A stretch of DNA of 64,000 bases from Paenibacillus plantarum. GTDB taxonomy: Bacteria; Bacillota; Bacilli; Paenibacillales; NBRC-103111. The notes under the pieces are model-generated. The model was not told the origin of the DNA. It did no database searches and was given only the letters and a program-made list of their open reading frames with translations. Numbering within the stretch: position 1 is the stretch's first letter; each line of letters starts with the position of its first letter. The stretch is taken from contig NZ_WHNY01000075.1 of assembly GCF_013141695.1 (NCBI RefSeq), positions 682,001-746,000 of the forward strand, in the 5' to 3' direction. Below, piece after piece: positions 24,417 through 33,153 of this stretch. A program made the translations under genes and the position numbers.

Positions 24417-25327
24417 CGCTAGAAGGCATACTGCCTGTTTGGAAACCAGCGGGCTTTACATCACATGATGTTGTCGCCAAAGTTAGAAGGATTCTAAGTA
24501 TTAAAAGAATTGGTCATACGGGTACGCTTGACCCACAAGTGACAGGGGTACTGCCACTTTGCATCGGTCGTGCTACACGGATGGTTGAATATATTCAAGA
24601 GTTGCCGAAGGAATATGAAGCTGTTTTACGTATTGGTTTATCTACAGATACTGAGGATATGACGGGGACAGTCTTGGAAGAGGTGCCTCATGTGTCACTT
24701 GACGAAAGTCAAGTACGTGAAGTGCTGGAATCTTTCGTAGGAGACATCGAACAAATCCCTCCTATGTTCTCTGCTGTTAAAGTAGATGGTAAACGACTCT
24801 ACGAATTGGCGAGAGAAGGTAAGGAAGTTGAACGAAAAGCTAGGAAAGCGACCATCCATGAACTTGAGATTCTCGAACTCAACTTGGATCAGAAGCACCC
24901 TGAAATTCGTTTCCGAGCTGTTTGCTCCAAAGGTACTTACATAAGAACATTATGTGTAGATTTAGGAAAAGTACTCGGATATCCAGCCGTTATGGTAAGT
25001 TTGATACGTACGTCAACAGGGAATATTCGTAAAGAGCAATGTTTAACATTTGAGCAGATTGTTCAATTGCTGGAGAAAGGATCATTGCAGCAGCATATGA
25101 TTCCGATGGATGTTGCGATCTCACACATGCCATCTATCTCCCTCACTGATCAAGAAGCGCTTCATTCCTTGCAAGGTAAGAAAATAGCTCTAGCTGCGAA
25201 TCGAGTGGCTCATGCAGATGCATCACAAACCATATTTCGGGCCTATTCTCCAGATGAACGATTTCTTGGTCTGTTTGAATGGAAAAGCACTAGCCACGTC
25301 TTGGTCCCGGCCAAAGTATTCCTTTAA
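24413..25327 (+). CDS. truB: tRNA pseudouridine-55 synthase
   Basis: 304 residues, ATG 24413 overlapping the nrnA stop (ATGA). It makes the universal pseudouridine in the T-loop of tRNA. Seen: GILPVWKPAGFTSHDVV, IGHTGTLDPQVTGVLPLCIGRATR with catalytic Asp at residue 40, RLYELAREGKEVER and SKGTYIRTLCVDLG. The C-terminal region is a normal length for the Firmicute form. It lies in the usual order before ribF. Confidence 0.97.
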   Translation: MTLEGILPVWKPAGFTSHDVVAKVRRILSIKRIGHTGTLDPQVTGVLPLCIGRATRMVEYIQELPKEYEAVLRIGLSTDTEDMTGTVLEEVPHVSLDESQVREVLESFVGDIEQIPPMFSAVKVDGKRLYELAREGKEVERKARKATIHELEILELNLDQKHPEIRFRAVCSKGTYIRTLCVDLGKVLGYPAVMVSLIRTSTGNIRKEQCLTFEQIVQLLEKGSLQQHMIPMDVAISHMPSISLTDQEALHSLQGKKIALAANRVAHADASQTIFRAYSPDERFLGLFEWKSTSHVLVPAKVFL

Positions 25328-25374
25328 TCATAACGTCGCGGGACGGGTTGAAATGGGTAGGTGAATGAACTTTT

Positions 25375-26322
25375 ATGCAAATAATACCAATATCATATCC
25401 GATGGATTTGGATCAGCTAACACAGTTTGTAGGGAAGCAAGTGGTGGCCATTGGTGACTTCGATGGTGTACATTTAGGACACCAAGAGGTAATAGGACGG
25501 GCAAAGCTAACAGCTAAGAACCTTGGACTAAACTCGGCCATCATGACCTTCTATCCTCATCCTAGGGCTGTAATGGGGCAAGATAAATATGTGGAGTCGT
25601 TGACTCCCACGAAGAAGAAGATGGAGATCTTTGAAAGCATGGGCATCAATCATGCTTACATCGTAACGTTTGATGCCTCGCTCATGCGACTTTCTCCAGA
25701 ACAATTCGTAGATCAAGTCCTTGATCGTCTTGGCGTGGATAGTGTCATATGTGGTTTTGATTTTACCTTTGGATTTCAAGGTAAAGGTACTCCGGATTCA
25801 CTCTGCGAGTTGAGTCACGGGAAATTCTCTGTTGAAGTGGTGAGACCTTTTCATATGAATGGTGAAAAAGTGAGCAGTACGCGTATACGTGAAGCATTGC
25901 AGCTTGGAGAATTGGAAACTGTGACTAGGCTGTTAGGACGTCCCTATAGCATAAGTGGTACTGTCGTAGATGGGGCGAAGAGAGGGAGAACCCTTGGTTT
26001 TCCTACAGCTAATCTCCAACTAGAAGAACCGTATGTCAGTCCAACGAACGGTGTCTACGCAATAAAAGCAACCGTCCGCGGGGAAGTGTATCAAGGTGTC
26101 ATGAATATTGGTGTGAAACCAACATTTGAGACAGGAGAACTAAAACCATCATTTGAAGCGCATTTATTTGAATTTTCTGAGCAAATATATGGAGAAACCG
26201 TTCTGGTTGAGCTTATCGCTTTTCTTAGACCCGAACGTAAATTCACTTCACTAGAAGAATTAGTTGCTCAAATAAAACTTGATGCAGAGGAAGCTAGGCA
26301 GAAATTGACGTTAGAGACTTAA
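25375..26322 (+). CDS. ribF: Bifunctional riboflavin kinase / FAD synthetase
   Basis: 315 residues, ATG 25375. The N-terminal nucleotidyltransferase domain carries VVAIGDFDGVHLGHQEVI and the VSSTRIREAL motif; the C-terminal riboflavin kinase domain carries RTLGFPTANL and NIGVKPTF. It turns riboflavin into FMN and then FAD. I see no FMN riboswitch in front of it, as expected for the truB-ribF arrangement. The ribosome site (GGGTAGGTG) is weaker than most here. Confidence 0.96.
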   Translation: MQIIPISYPMDLDQLTQFVGKQVVAIGDFDGVHLGHQEVIGRAKLTAKNLGLNSAIMTFYPHPRAVMGQDKYVESLTPTKKKMEIFESMGINHAYIVTFDASLMRLSPEQFVDQVLDRLGVDSVICGFDFTFGFQGKGTPDSLCELSHGKFSVEVVRPFHMNGEKVSSTRIREALQLGELETVTRLLGRPYSISGTVVDGAKRGRTLGFPTANLQLEEPYVSPTNGVYAIKATVRGEVYQGVMNIGVKPTFETGELKPSFEAHLFEFSEQIYGETVLVELIAFLRPERKFTSLEELVAQIKLDAEEARQKLTLET

Positions 26323-26330
26323 TCCTACAT

Positions 26331-26359
26331 TTACTTCTACTAGTCAATTGTGATATACT
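26331..26359 (+). promoter_or_regulatory. Probable extended -10 promoter for rpsO
   Basis: TATACT (26354-26359) is preceded by TGA (extended -10). The best -35 candidate at 17-base spacing is the weak TTACTT (26331-26336). The leader that follows, to 26476, has several short complementary segments (for example GTTC/GAAC), as expected for a possible S15 autoregulatory leader. I could not fold it to a known form. Confidence 0.5.
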
Positions 26360-26476
26360 GAATAACGTTGTCGAATGGACTTGTTCGTTTGGCATGAACC
26401 TTAGCTTGGATTGACGTTTTCATCGGCGCTTTCTAGGCTAGCGGGGATACTAATAGAATTTAGGAGATGAACGATT

Positions 26477-26746
26477 ATGGCAATTACGCAAGAGCGCAAA
26501 ACGCAACTGATTCAAACTCACAAGGTACACGATACCGACACAGGTTCACCTGAGGTACAAGTAGCAATCCTTACAGAAAACATTGTTAACCTTACAGACC
26601 ACCTTCGTACACACAAGAAAGATCACCACTCCCGTCGTGGTTTGCTTAAAATGGTTGGACAACGTCGTAAGTTGCTAGCATATGTTAAAAACAAAGATGT
26701 AAGCCGCTATAGTGCTTTGATTGCAAAGCTTGGTTTGCGTCGATAA
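26477..26746 (+). CDS. rpsO: 30S ribosomal protein S15
   Basis: 89 residues, the standard length, ATG 26477 behind TAGGAGATG. Family motifs: TGSPEVQVAILTENIVNLTDHLRTHKKDHHSRRGLLKMVGQRRKLLAYV. S15 is a primary binder of the central domain of 16S rRNA and often represses its own mRNA. It is followed by a branched terminator and then pnp, the usual bacterial order. Confidence 0.98.
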   Translation: MAITQERKTQLIQTHKVHDTDTGSPEVQVAILTENIVNLTDHLRTHKKDHHSRRGLLKMVGQRRKLLAYVKNKDVSRYSALIAKLGLRR

Positions 26747-26758
26747 AACCGACAATGA

Positions 26759-26827
26759 GAAGCAACCTGTTGCTCCTTTGCTAGGCTTGATAAAGCTCTG
26801 GCAGAGAGCAGCAAATGGTTGCTTTTT
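26759..26827 (+). terminator. Branched terminator between rpsO and pnp
   Basis: AAGCAACC (26760-26767 region) pairs with GGTTGCTT (26818-26825), with inner complementary segments (TTTGCT with AGCAAA; AGCTCT with AGAGAGC). A T-run follows at 26823-26827. The remaining bases to pnp at 27015 show no firm promoter. Confidence 0.7.
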
Positions 26828-27014
26828 CTTGTATTTTTTAAAACGGGAAAAGAAGGAAATACTAGACATAACGCAGAAATAGAGGATAACTCCATAGCTT
26901 GTCTATTTTGCATACATACGGAGCAGTTTCAGATTGGTCTCTGGATCTTATGATTTCTGTACATGTTTATCAAACACATATTTTGAAATTCAAACCATGC
27001 CTTAGGAGGATTTT

Positions 27015-29117
27015 ATGGAGACAAGGGTACAAATGGAACTTGGCGGTAAGCCGTTCATTCTTGAAACAGGCCGACTAGCCAAACAAGCCAATGCAGCTGT
27101 AACAGTTCGTTATGGCGATACGGTTGTGCTTAGCACAGTAACGGCTTCCAGCGGACCGAAAGATTTAGATTTCTTTCCGTTAACAGTGAATTATGAAGAA
27201 AGATTATACGCGGTTGGTAAAATCCCTGGTGGTTTTATCAAGCGTGAAGGACGTCCTAGTGAGAAAGCCATTCTTGCGAGCCGTTTGACGGATCGTCCGA
27301 TTCGTCCGCTTTTTCCAGAAGGCTTCCGTAATGATGTTCAAATCGTGTCGATCGTCATGAGCGTGGATCAAGAGTGCCCACCTGAAATGGCTGCTATGAT
27401 CGGTACTTCTGCTGCACTTGCGATCTCTGATGTTCCTTTCAACGGACCTGTTGGTGGCGTGATTGTTGGACGTGTTGATGGACAATTCGTTATTAATCCA
27501 ACTGGTGAAATTGCAGAGAAGAGCGATCTTCACTTAACTGTAGCTGGTACCAAAGATGCAATTATGATGGTTGAAGCTGGAGCGAAAGAAGTTTCAGAGG
27601 AAGTTGTCCTTGAAGCAATCATGTTCGGTCATGATGAAATTCGCAAGATTGTTGCGATCATCGAGGAATTGGTTGAGCAAGTAGGGAAGCCGAAAATGGA
27701 AGTTAAACTCCATGCTGTCGATGCTGAAGTGAATAGCGCGGTGCGTGAATTTGCTCAAGCAAGATTAGTGGATGCGATCAAAATTCCTGAGAAACATGCT
27801 CGTCAAGAAGCAATCGATGTTGTCAATGCAGATGCGGTTGGGCATTTCACCGCTTTATATGTAGAAACACCTGGTCTTCTAGGTGATGTGAAAGAAACGC
27901 TTTATGATATCGTGAAAGAGGAAGTACGCCGCTTAATCACGCATGATAAAGTAAGACCGGATGGACGTAAACCAGAAGAAATTCGTCCAATTGAGTGCGA
28001 TGTTAACTTGTTGCCGCGCACACACGGTTCTGGGTTATTCACTCGTGGACAAACGCAAGCTCTTAGTATTTGTACATTAGGTGCGCTTGGTGATGTTCAA
28101 ATCTTGGACGGTTTAGATCTGACTGAAACGAAACGTTTCATGCATCATTATAACTTCCCGCCATTCAGCGTTGGGGAAGCAAGACCGTTGCGTCCTCCAG
28201 GTCGTCGTGAAATTGGACATGGTGCATTAGGTGAGCGAGCTATTGAGGCGATCATCCCGAATGAAATCGAGTTCCCTTACACAATTCGTCTTGTGTCTGA
28301 AGTATTGGAATCGAACGGTTCGACTTCTCAAGCAAGTATTTGTGCGAGTATTCTTGCACTTATGGATGCTGGGGTTCCGATTAAAGCGCCAGTTGCAGGT
28401 ATTGCAATGGGTCTTATCAAAGACGGCGATCATTTCTCCATTTTGTCCGATATTCAAGGTATGGAAGATCACCTAGGCGATATGGACTTTAAAGTGGCTG
28501 GTACTGCAGAAGGTATCACAGCATTACAAATGGATATCAAAATTGACGGCATCGACCGCAGCATTTTGCAACAATCGTTGCAACAAGCCAAAGAAGGCCG
28601 CTTGCATATTTTGAGCAAAATGGTATCACGTATTTCTACACCAAACAAAAACCTTTCTAAATATGCGCCTAAAATTCTTACAATGAACATCAATCCGGAT
28701 AAAATCCGTGATGTCATTGGAGCTGGCGGTAAAATCATCAATAAAATTATTGAAGAAACTGGCGTGAAGATCGACATCGAGCAAGACGGCCGCGTATTCA
28801 TTGCATCGTCGAATCAAGAAATGAACGAGAAAGCTCGTTCCATTATTGAAGGCATCGTACGTGAAGTCATCGTTGGCGAAACTTACCTTGGTACAGTAAA
28901 ACGTGTAGAGAAATTCGGCGCATTCGTTGAAATTCTACCTGGTAAAGAAGGTCTTGTACACATTTCACAAATTTCTACTGAGCGTGTAGCGAAAGTAGAA
29001 GACGTTGTGAACATTGGTGATCAAATTACGGTTAAAGTTACAGAGATTGATCAACAAGGAAGAGTAAATCTTTCACGCAAAGCAACGTTAACTTCACAAG
29101 TCTCTGCACAAAGCTAG
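27015..29117 (+). CDS. pnp: Polynucleotide phosphorylase
   Basis: 700 residues, ATG 27015 behind TTAGGAGG. It is the 3'-5' phosphorolytic exoribonuclease. Two RNase PH domains carry VRYGDTVVLSTV, KREGRPSEKAILASRLTDRPIRP in the first and RTHGSGLFTRGQTQALS, FPPFSVGEARPLRPPGRREIGHG in the second. A KH domain (IRDVIGAGGKIINKIIEETG) and an S1 domain (GTVKRVEKFGAFVEILPGKEGLVHISQIS) complete it. It works alongside the RNases J and Y also encoded here. Confidence 0.98.
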   Translation: METRVQMELGGKPFILETGRLAKQANAAVTVRYGDTVVLSTVTASSGPKDLDFFPLTVNYEERLYAVGKIPGGFIKREGRPSEKAILASRLTDRPIRPLFPEGFRNDVQIVSIVMSVDQECPPEMAAMIGTSAALAISDVPFNGPVGGVIVGRVDGQFVINPTGEIAEKSDLHLTVAGTKDAIMMVEAGAKEVSEEVVLEAIMFGHDEIRKIVAIIEELVEQVGKPKMEVKLHAVDAEVNSAVREFAQARLVDAIKIPEKHARQEAIDVVNADAVGHFTALYVETPGLLGDVKETLYDIVKEEVRRLITHDKVRPDGRKPEEIRPIECDVNLLPRTHGSGLFTRGQTQALSICTLGALGDVQILDGLDLTETKRFMHHYNFPPFSVGEARPLRPPGRREIGHGALGERAIEAIIPNEIEFPYTIRLVSEVLESNGSTSQASICASILALMDAGVPIKAPVAGIAMGLIKDGDHFSILSDIQGMEDHLGDMDFKVAGTAEGITALQMDIKIDGIDRSILQQSLQQAKEGRLHILSKMVSRISTPNKNLSKYAPKILTMNINPDKIRDVIGAGGKIINKIIEETGVKIDIEQDGRVFIASSNQEMNEKARSIIEGIVREVIVGETYLGTVKRVEKFGAFVEILPGKEGLVHISQISTERVAKVEDVVNIGDQITVKVTEIDQQGRVNLSRKATLTSQVSAQS

Positions 29118-29158
29118 AGAATTGTATTCGTGAGTGCGTTTCATTCATAATTCAGGAT

Positions 29159-29187
29159 AAAGAGTCAGATCTATCTGTCTCTTTTTT
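29159..29187 (+). terminator. Terminator after pnp
   Basis: AAAGAG-T-CAGAT and ATCTG-T-CTCTTT pair with a CT loop and one T-T mismatch, running into a T-run at 29182-29187. Confidence 0.85.
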
Positions 29188-29238
29188 GCTTTTCACACTA
29201 GTGAGGACATGCACAGGTTCTACTCTTGTCCCAACATT

Positions 29239-29246
29239 CATACAAT
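29239..29246 (+). promoter_or_regulatory. Sigma-E-like -10 element before ylxY
   Basis: CATACAAT matches the sigma-E (mother cell) -10 consensus at all positions. It lies 28 bases before the ylxY start and just before the ribosome site. The -35 region does not show a clear ATA, so this is a half-supported promoter. Confidence 0.4.
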
Positions 29247-29273
29247 CAGGAGATGAAGAAAGGGGACCTGTGT

Positions 29274-30293
29274 ATGCTCCACAAAAAATGGATGTTGCTT
29301 GGGAGTTTTTTTGCTATGGTTCTATTTAGTGTGAATGCGATCCCAAGTGTTGAAACCTATATACAAAGTGTGAAAATTAATCAATTTCATGATGATCGTG
29401 AGTATGTTGAAACGAGGGTTGACGTACGTCCAGTTTTTGCATCTGCCAATAAATCTACCTTATTAGAAACGATAACGAAAGAAGCAGAGAACCGTAAGGT
29501 CGCTCCAATTAATGCAAAAGTAGATTCCGTATGGAAAGCTATCCCAGGTTATAATGGTCTTGAAGTGGATATTGAGGAGACTCTGAAGTTGGCGGAGCAT
29601 CAATTGACACCAAATCAAATTAATTATGTAATGAAGGAAGTAGAGCCAAAAATCCAATTAGACGACCTTGCTCCCAATCCTGTATATAAAGGTAATTCGA
29701 AGAAACCAATGGTTTCCTTTATGATTAATGTCGCATGGGGCAATGAATACTTGCCTAGCATGTTAGAAACGTTACATAAGGAAAATGTTCACGCGACATT
29801 CTTTTTTGATGGGTCTTGGTTAAAGAAAAATACTGAAATGGCCAAACGCATAATAAGCGAAGGACATGAGGTATCGAATCACGCATACTCTCATAAAGAC
29901 ATGCGCACGATCGCTCGGAGCAAAGCGGTAGAGGAGATTTCGAAAACAGAAGATTTGCTGAAGCAACTCGGTGTTAGAAACTCATTATTTGCTCCACCAT
30001 CCGGATACTTCAATCAAGAAACGATTCAAGTCGCTTCAGAATTTAAGCTGCAAACGGTGTTGTGGACTTTTGATACGATAGATTGGAAAAATCCAGGAGC
30101 AGGTCGCATTCTTGAGCGACTCTCCAGCAATGTTGAACCTGGCACACTTATCTTGATGCACCCAACCGTTTCGTCACGTGATGCATTGCCAGGAATGATT
30201 AGTCTGATTAAGAAAAAAGGGTTGGTATTAGGTACCGTATCTGACCTTCTTTCCTCAAAAAGGATCACCGGACAGGGGCAAATCACGAATTAG
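29274..30293 (+). CDS. ylxY: YlxY-type polysaccharide deacetylase family protein with a degenerate active site
   Basis: 339 residues from ATG 29274, behind AAAGGGG; the frame opens earlier (29226) without a ribosome site. An N-terminal signal or anchor (MLHKKWMLLGSFFAMVLFSVNA) is followed by about 120 residues without known domain, then a NodB domain from about residue 140. The first metal/catalytic motif, normally TFDDG, reads MINVAWGN, so both Asp are gone. The HxxxH motif is kept (SNHAYSHKDM), the usual R of the RxP motif is A (FAPPSGYF), and the late DTIDWKNPG and LMHPT are present. Members next to pnp are commonly of this form, so it is likely a sporulation-linked pseudo-deacetylase or a diverged enzyme. 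Confidence 0.85.
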   Translation: MLHKKWMLLGSFFAMVLFSVNAIPSVETYIQSVKINQFHDDREYVETRVDVRPVFASANKSTLLETITKEAENRKVAPINAKVDSVWKAIPGYNGLEVDIEETLKLAEHQLTPNQINYVMKEVEPKIQLDDLAPNPVYKGNSKKPMVSFMINVAWGNEYLPSMLETLHKENVHATFFFDGSWLKKNTEMAKRIISEGHEVSNHAYSHKDMRTIARSKAVEEISKTEDLLKQLGVRNSLFAPPSGYFNQETIQVASEFKLQTVLWTFDTIDWKNPGAGRILERLSSNVEPGTLILMHPTVSSRDALPGMISLIKKKGLVLGTVSDLLSSKRITGQGQITN

Positions 30294-30401
30294 TCATGAT
30301 TTACTGCTGCTAATTTGAGTCCTAGGCACATTTTTGTTAGACTGAGGAAGTATAATAGGAGAATTGGACTTTTAGGTGTACCATTTCGAGGAGGAACCTT
30401 G

Positions 30402-31658
30402 GTGATCAAATATCGCTTACATAATGGCTTAAGAGTGGTTATGGAACAAATCCCCACATTTCGATCAGTAACATTCGGGATTTGGGTAAAAACAGGCTCA
30501 CGCAACGAGTCGCAAACGAACAATGGTATTTCACACTTTATCGAGCACATGTTGTTCAAAGGTACGGAACGTCATTCGGCGAAAGATATCGCAGAAATCT
30601 TTGATGGCATCGGCGGGAATGTGAATGCCTTCACGTCCAAAGAATATACGTGCTATTATGCCAAAGTACTCGATGAACATTTACCTTTAGCGATGGATGT
30701 CCTTTCGGATATGTTCTTTCATTCAACCTTTGATGAAGGTGAGCTAGAAAAAGAGAAGAACGTTATTTACGAAGAAATTTCCATGTATGAAGATACACCG
30801 GACGATCTCGTTCATGACTTGTTAGCCAAAGCTTCATATGGCAACCATGCTCTGGGGTATACAATTCTGGGCACGCAAGACAATTTGTCCAAAATGAAGT
30901 CAGATGATCTTCGTTCTTATCTCAAACAAAATTACAATACAGAGAATACCGTGCTGAGTATCGCTGGGAATATTGATGATAGTGTAAAGGAATTAATTGA
31001 AAAGCATTTCGGTGACTTCTCCCAGTCAGGTGTTGAAACAAGCTATGATGCACCAGATTTCCTTAGCGAGTTGATTTTCCATGCGAAGAAAACAGAACAA
31101 AACCATATTTGTTTGTCGTTACCTGGCTTGTCTTTGCAAGAGGAGAATTTATATCCAATGGTTTTATTGAATAATGCCATTGGTGGCGGTATGAGTTCAA
31201 GACTGTTCCAAGAAATTCGGGAGAAACGTGGCTTAGCCTATTCCGTATATTCCTATCACTCTTCTCATATTGATTGTGGAATGTTTACCATTTATACAGG
31301 AACGGCGCCTAAGCAAACGGAAGAAGTATTGAAAGTTACGATGGAGCTGCTTCATGATATTGCCGTAAACGGAATGACAGATAATGAACTTAAGAAGGGG
31401 AAAGAGCAGCTGAAAGGCAGCCTTATTCTGAGTTTAGAAAGCACGAGCAGCAGGATGAACCGTTTTGGCAAAAATGAATTGATGACTGGTAAGCATTATA
31501 GTTTGGATGAAATGATTGAGCGTATTGAAAGTGTAAACATGGATCATATTCGCCAACTGACGAAAACTTTATTTGCAACACCGTTTGCTCTGTCCATGGT
31601 CGGAAATGCGGATGATGTCATTAGCGGTTTCAGGAGGGATCAGCTTGTCTCTCTTTGA
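30402..31658 (+). CDS. mlpA: M16 family zinc peptidase (YmxG/MlpA)
   Basis: 418 residues from GTG 30402, 7 bases after GGAGG; a TTG one codon upstream is the alternative. An inverted zinc motif HFIEH at residues 45-49 and the downstream EEISMYED give the full M16 active site. Further motifs are GNVNAFTSKEYTCYYAKVL and GGGMSSRLFQEIREKRGLAYSVYSYHS. It resembles the mitochondrial processing peptidase beta subunit. A TATAAT at 30351 lacks a good -35. It overlaps the next gene by 14 bases. The B. subtilis neighbour ymxH is not here. Confidence 0.93.
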   Translation: MIKYRLHNGLRVVMEQIPTFRSVTFGIWVKTGSRNESQTNNGISHFIEHMLFKGTERHSAKDIAEIFDGIGGNVNAFTSKEYTCYYAKVLDEHLPLAMDVLSDMFFHSTFDEGELEKEKNVIYEEISMYEDTPDDLVHDLLAKASYGNHALGYTILGTQDNLSKMKSDDLRSYLKQNYNTENTVLSIAGNIDDSVKELIEKHFGDFSQSGVETSYDAPDFLSELIFHAKKTEQNHICLSLPGLSLQEENLYPMVLLNNAIGGGMSSRLFQEIREKRGLAYSVYSYHSSHIDCGMFTIYTGTAPKQTEEVLKVTMELLHDIAVNGMTDNELKKGKEQLKGSLILSLESTSSRMNRFGKNELMTGKHYSLDEMIERIESVNMDHIRQLTKTLFATPFALSMVGNADDVISGFRRDQLVSL

Positions 31659-32100
31659 TTATGAAGTACAAATGAAAAAAATCGAAGGTCAAGAAGATAT
31701 TCTCTTACCTCAGAAAATGTCTGAAGCGGCTAGCGGCTATGATTTGCATGCCGCAGTTAAAGAGCCAATTGTACTTGCACCTGGTGAGCGTCAATTGATT
31801 CCAACTGGTTTCGCGCTAAGCATGCCGCCTGAGCTAGAAGCACAGATTCGCCCTAGAAGCGGTCTTGCTTATAAACACGGTATTACAACACTTAATTCAC
31901 CGGGAACCATTGATGCAGATTACCGCGGTGAGGTTAAAGTATTGCTGATTAATCTTGGTCAAGAGCCATTCGTTATTCAGCGGAATGAACGCATCGCTCA
32001 GATGGTATTCCAGCGTGTACCACAAATTCAACTGACCGTTGTCAATGAGTTGTCTGAAACGGTACGTGGTTCAGGTGGCTTCGGCCATACAGGGCGCTAA
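31645..32100 (+). CDS. dut: Deoxyuridine triphosphatase
   Basis: 151 residues from TTG 31645 behind AGGAGGG, overlapping the end of mlpA by 14 bases in another frame. Longer starts would run deep into mlpA. All five dUTPase motifs are visible: SGYDLHAA, RPRSGLAYKHGI, LNSPGTIDADYRGEVKVLLIN, NERIAQMVF and the C-terminal RGSGGFGHTGR. It hydrolyses dUTP to dUMP, keeping uracil out of DNA. It occupies the position where B. subtilis has ymxH. Confidence 0.95.
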   Translation: MSLFDYEVQMKKIEGQEDILLPQKMSEAASGYDLHAAVKEPIVLAPGERQLIPTGFALSMPPELEAQIRPRSGLAYKHGITTLNSPGTIDADYRGEVKVLLINLGQEPFVIQRNERIAQMVFQRVPQIQLTVVNELSETVRGSGGFGHTGR

Positions 32101-32124
32101 TACGGCCGGTTACATAAGACGAAT

Positions 32125-32165
32125 AAGAAAGAACCTCTTCTTAGGAAGGGGTTCTTTCTTGTTTC
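32125..32165 (+). terminator. Strong terminator after dut
   Basis: A 15-bp stem runs from AAGAAAGAACC at 32125 to GGTTCTTTCTT ending at 32160, with one wobble pair and a 6-base loop. The tail GTTTC is short. It insulates the dipicolinate genes from upstream transcription. Confidence 0.8.
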
Positions 32166-32187
32166 AGGGGATGCAAAGTCGGAAGTC

Positions 32188-32215
32188 ACCCATCCTTAGG
32201 CGAACGCATACTATA
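32188..32215 (+). promoter_or_regulatory. Sigma-K-type promoter for dpaAB
   Basis: AC (32188-32189), a 17-base spacer and CATACTATA (32207-32215) fit the sigma-K consensus AC-N16/17-CATAnnnTA with no mismatch. It sits between a strong terminator and dpaA. Dipicolinate synthase is a known late mother-cell (sigma-K) product, so the position makes biological sense. Confidence 0.7.
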
Positions 32216-32253
32216 ACGTATCGAAACGGACCGAGGAAGGGGTGTAAGCAAGA

Positions 32254-33153
32254 ATGCTTACTGGGATTTCGGTTGCTATTATGGGAGGAGACGCCCGGCA
32301 ACTTGAAGTAATTCAGAAATTTACTGAGTTAGACGCTACCGTTATATTACTCGGATTTGACAATCTCGGCAGGCAATTTCACGGTGTTACGAATGTGAAG
32401 TTAGATCCGGAGTTGTTTGGGCATGTGGATGCACTTATATTGCCAGTTGTAGGTACGGATGAGACAGGACAAGTGGAATCTATTTTCTCAAGTGAAGAGA
32501 TGATTTTGACAGATGAGCATATATCTTCATTGCCGAAACATGCCAAGGTATATACAGGTATGGCGAAGAGCTATTTGAAGAAGCTCGTTTCAACACATGA
32601 CATTGAGCTTGTAGAGTTATTAGATCGTGATGACATAGCCATTTATAACTCGATTCCAACTGCAGAGGGTGCGCTTATGATGGCCATCCAGAACACCGAT
32701 ATTACTATTCATGGTTCCGTTTGTATGGTTTTAGGTTTTGGTCGAACAGGGTTCACAATGGCCAAAACTTTGCAAGGATTAGGGGCAACCGTCAAGGTTG
32801 GCGTCAGGAAACCGGAGCATTATGCAAGGGCGTGGGAGATGGGTTTTCAGCCTTTTTATACGAAGGATTTGTACCCGGAAGTGGGGAATATTGACTTGCT
32901 TTTTAACACAATTCCGACTATGATAGTCACAGCGCAAGTTATTACCAATATCCCACATCGCGCGCTTATTATCGATTTAGCTTCAAAACCCGGTGGAACG
33001 GATTTTCGATTTGCCGAGAAGAGAGGCATAAAAGCGATGCTAGCGCCCGGTTTACCTGGAATCGTCGCCCCCAAAACAGCTGGCCGTATTATGGCTAATA
33101 CCTTAAGTCAGCTGATCGAGGAAGACTTCAAAGACAGGAGCGATGTGGAATGA
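32254..33153 (+). CDS. dpaA: Dipicolinate synthase subunit A
   Basis: 299 residues, ATG 32254. Together with DpaB it oxidises dihydrodipicolinate to pyridine-2,6-dicarboxylate in the mother cell, which is pumped into the spore core with calcium. Seen: an N-terminal half beginning GISVAIMGGDARQLEVIQKF and a Rossmann NAD(P) domain with VCMVLGFGRTGFTMAKTLQGLGATVKV. The C-terminal ALIIDLASKPGGTDFRFAEKRGIKAMLAPGLPG is typical. It is coupled to dpaB by a 4-base overlap. Confidence 0.96.
   Translation: MLTGISVAIMGGDARQLEVIQKFTELDATVILLGFDNLGRQFHGVTNVKLDPELFGHVDALILPVVGTDETGQVESIFSSEEMILTDEHISSLPKHAKVYTGMAKSYLKKLVSTHDIELVELLDRDDIAIYNSIPTAEGALMMAIQNTDITIHGSVCMVLGFGRTGFTMAKTLQGLGATVKVGVRKPEHYARAWEMGFQPFYTKDLYPEVGNIDLLFNTIPTMIVTAQVITNIPHRALIIDLASKPGGTDFRFAEKRGIKAMLAPGLPGIVAPKTAGRIMANTLSQLIEEDFKDRSDVE

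Noticed and set aside
25328..25375. FMN riboswitch before ribF
   Set aside because: The gap is 47 bases and has no RFN element.
31573..31645. Possible upstream extension of dut into mlpA
   Set aside because: The extension overlaps conserved mlpA coding sequence and has no ribosome site; TTG 31645 follows AGGAGGG.
31573..31658. Frameshift between mlpA and dut
   Set aside because: The 14-base overlap is normal coupling; each protein is complete with its own family motifs.
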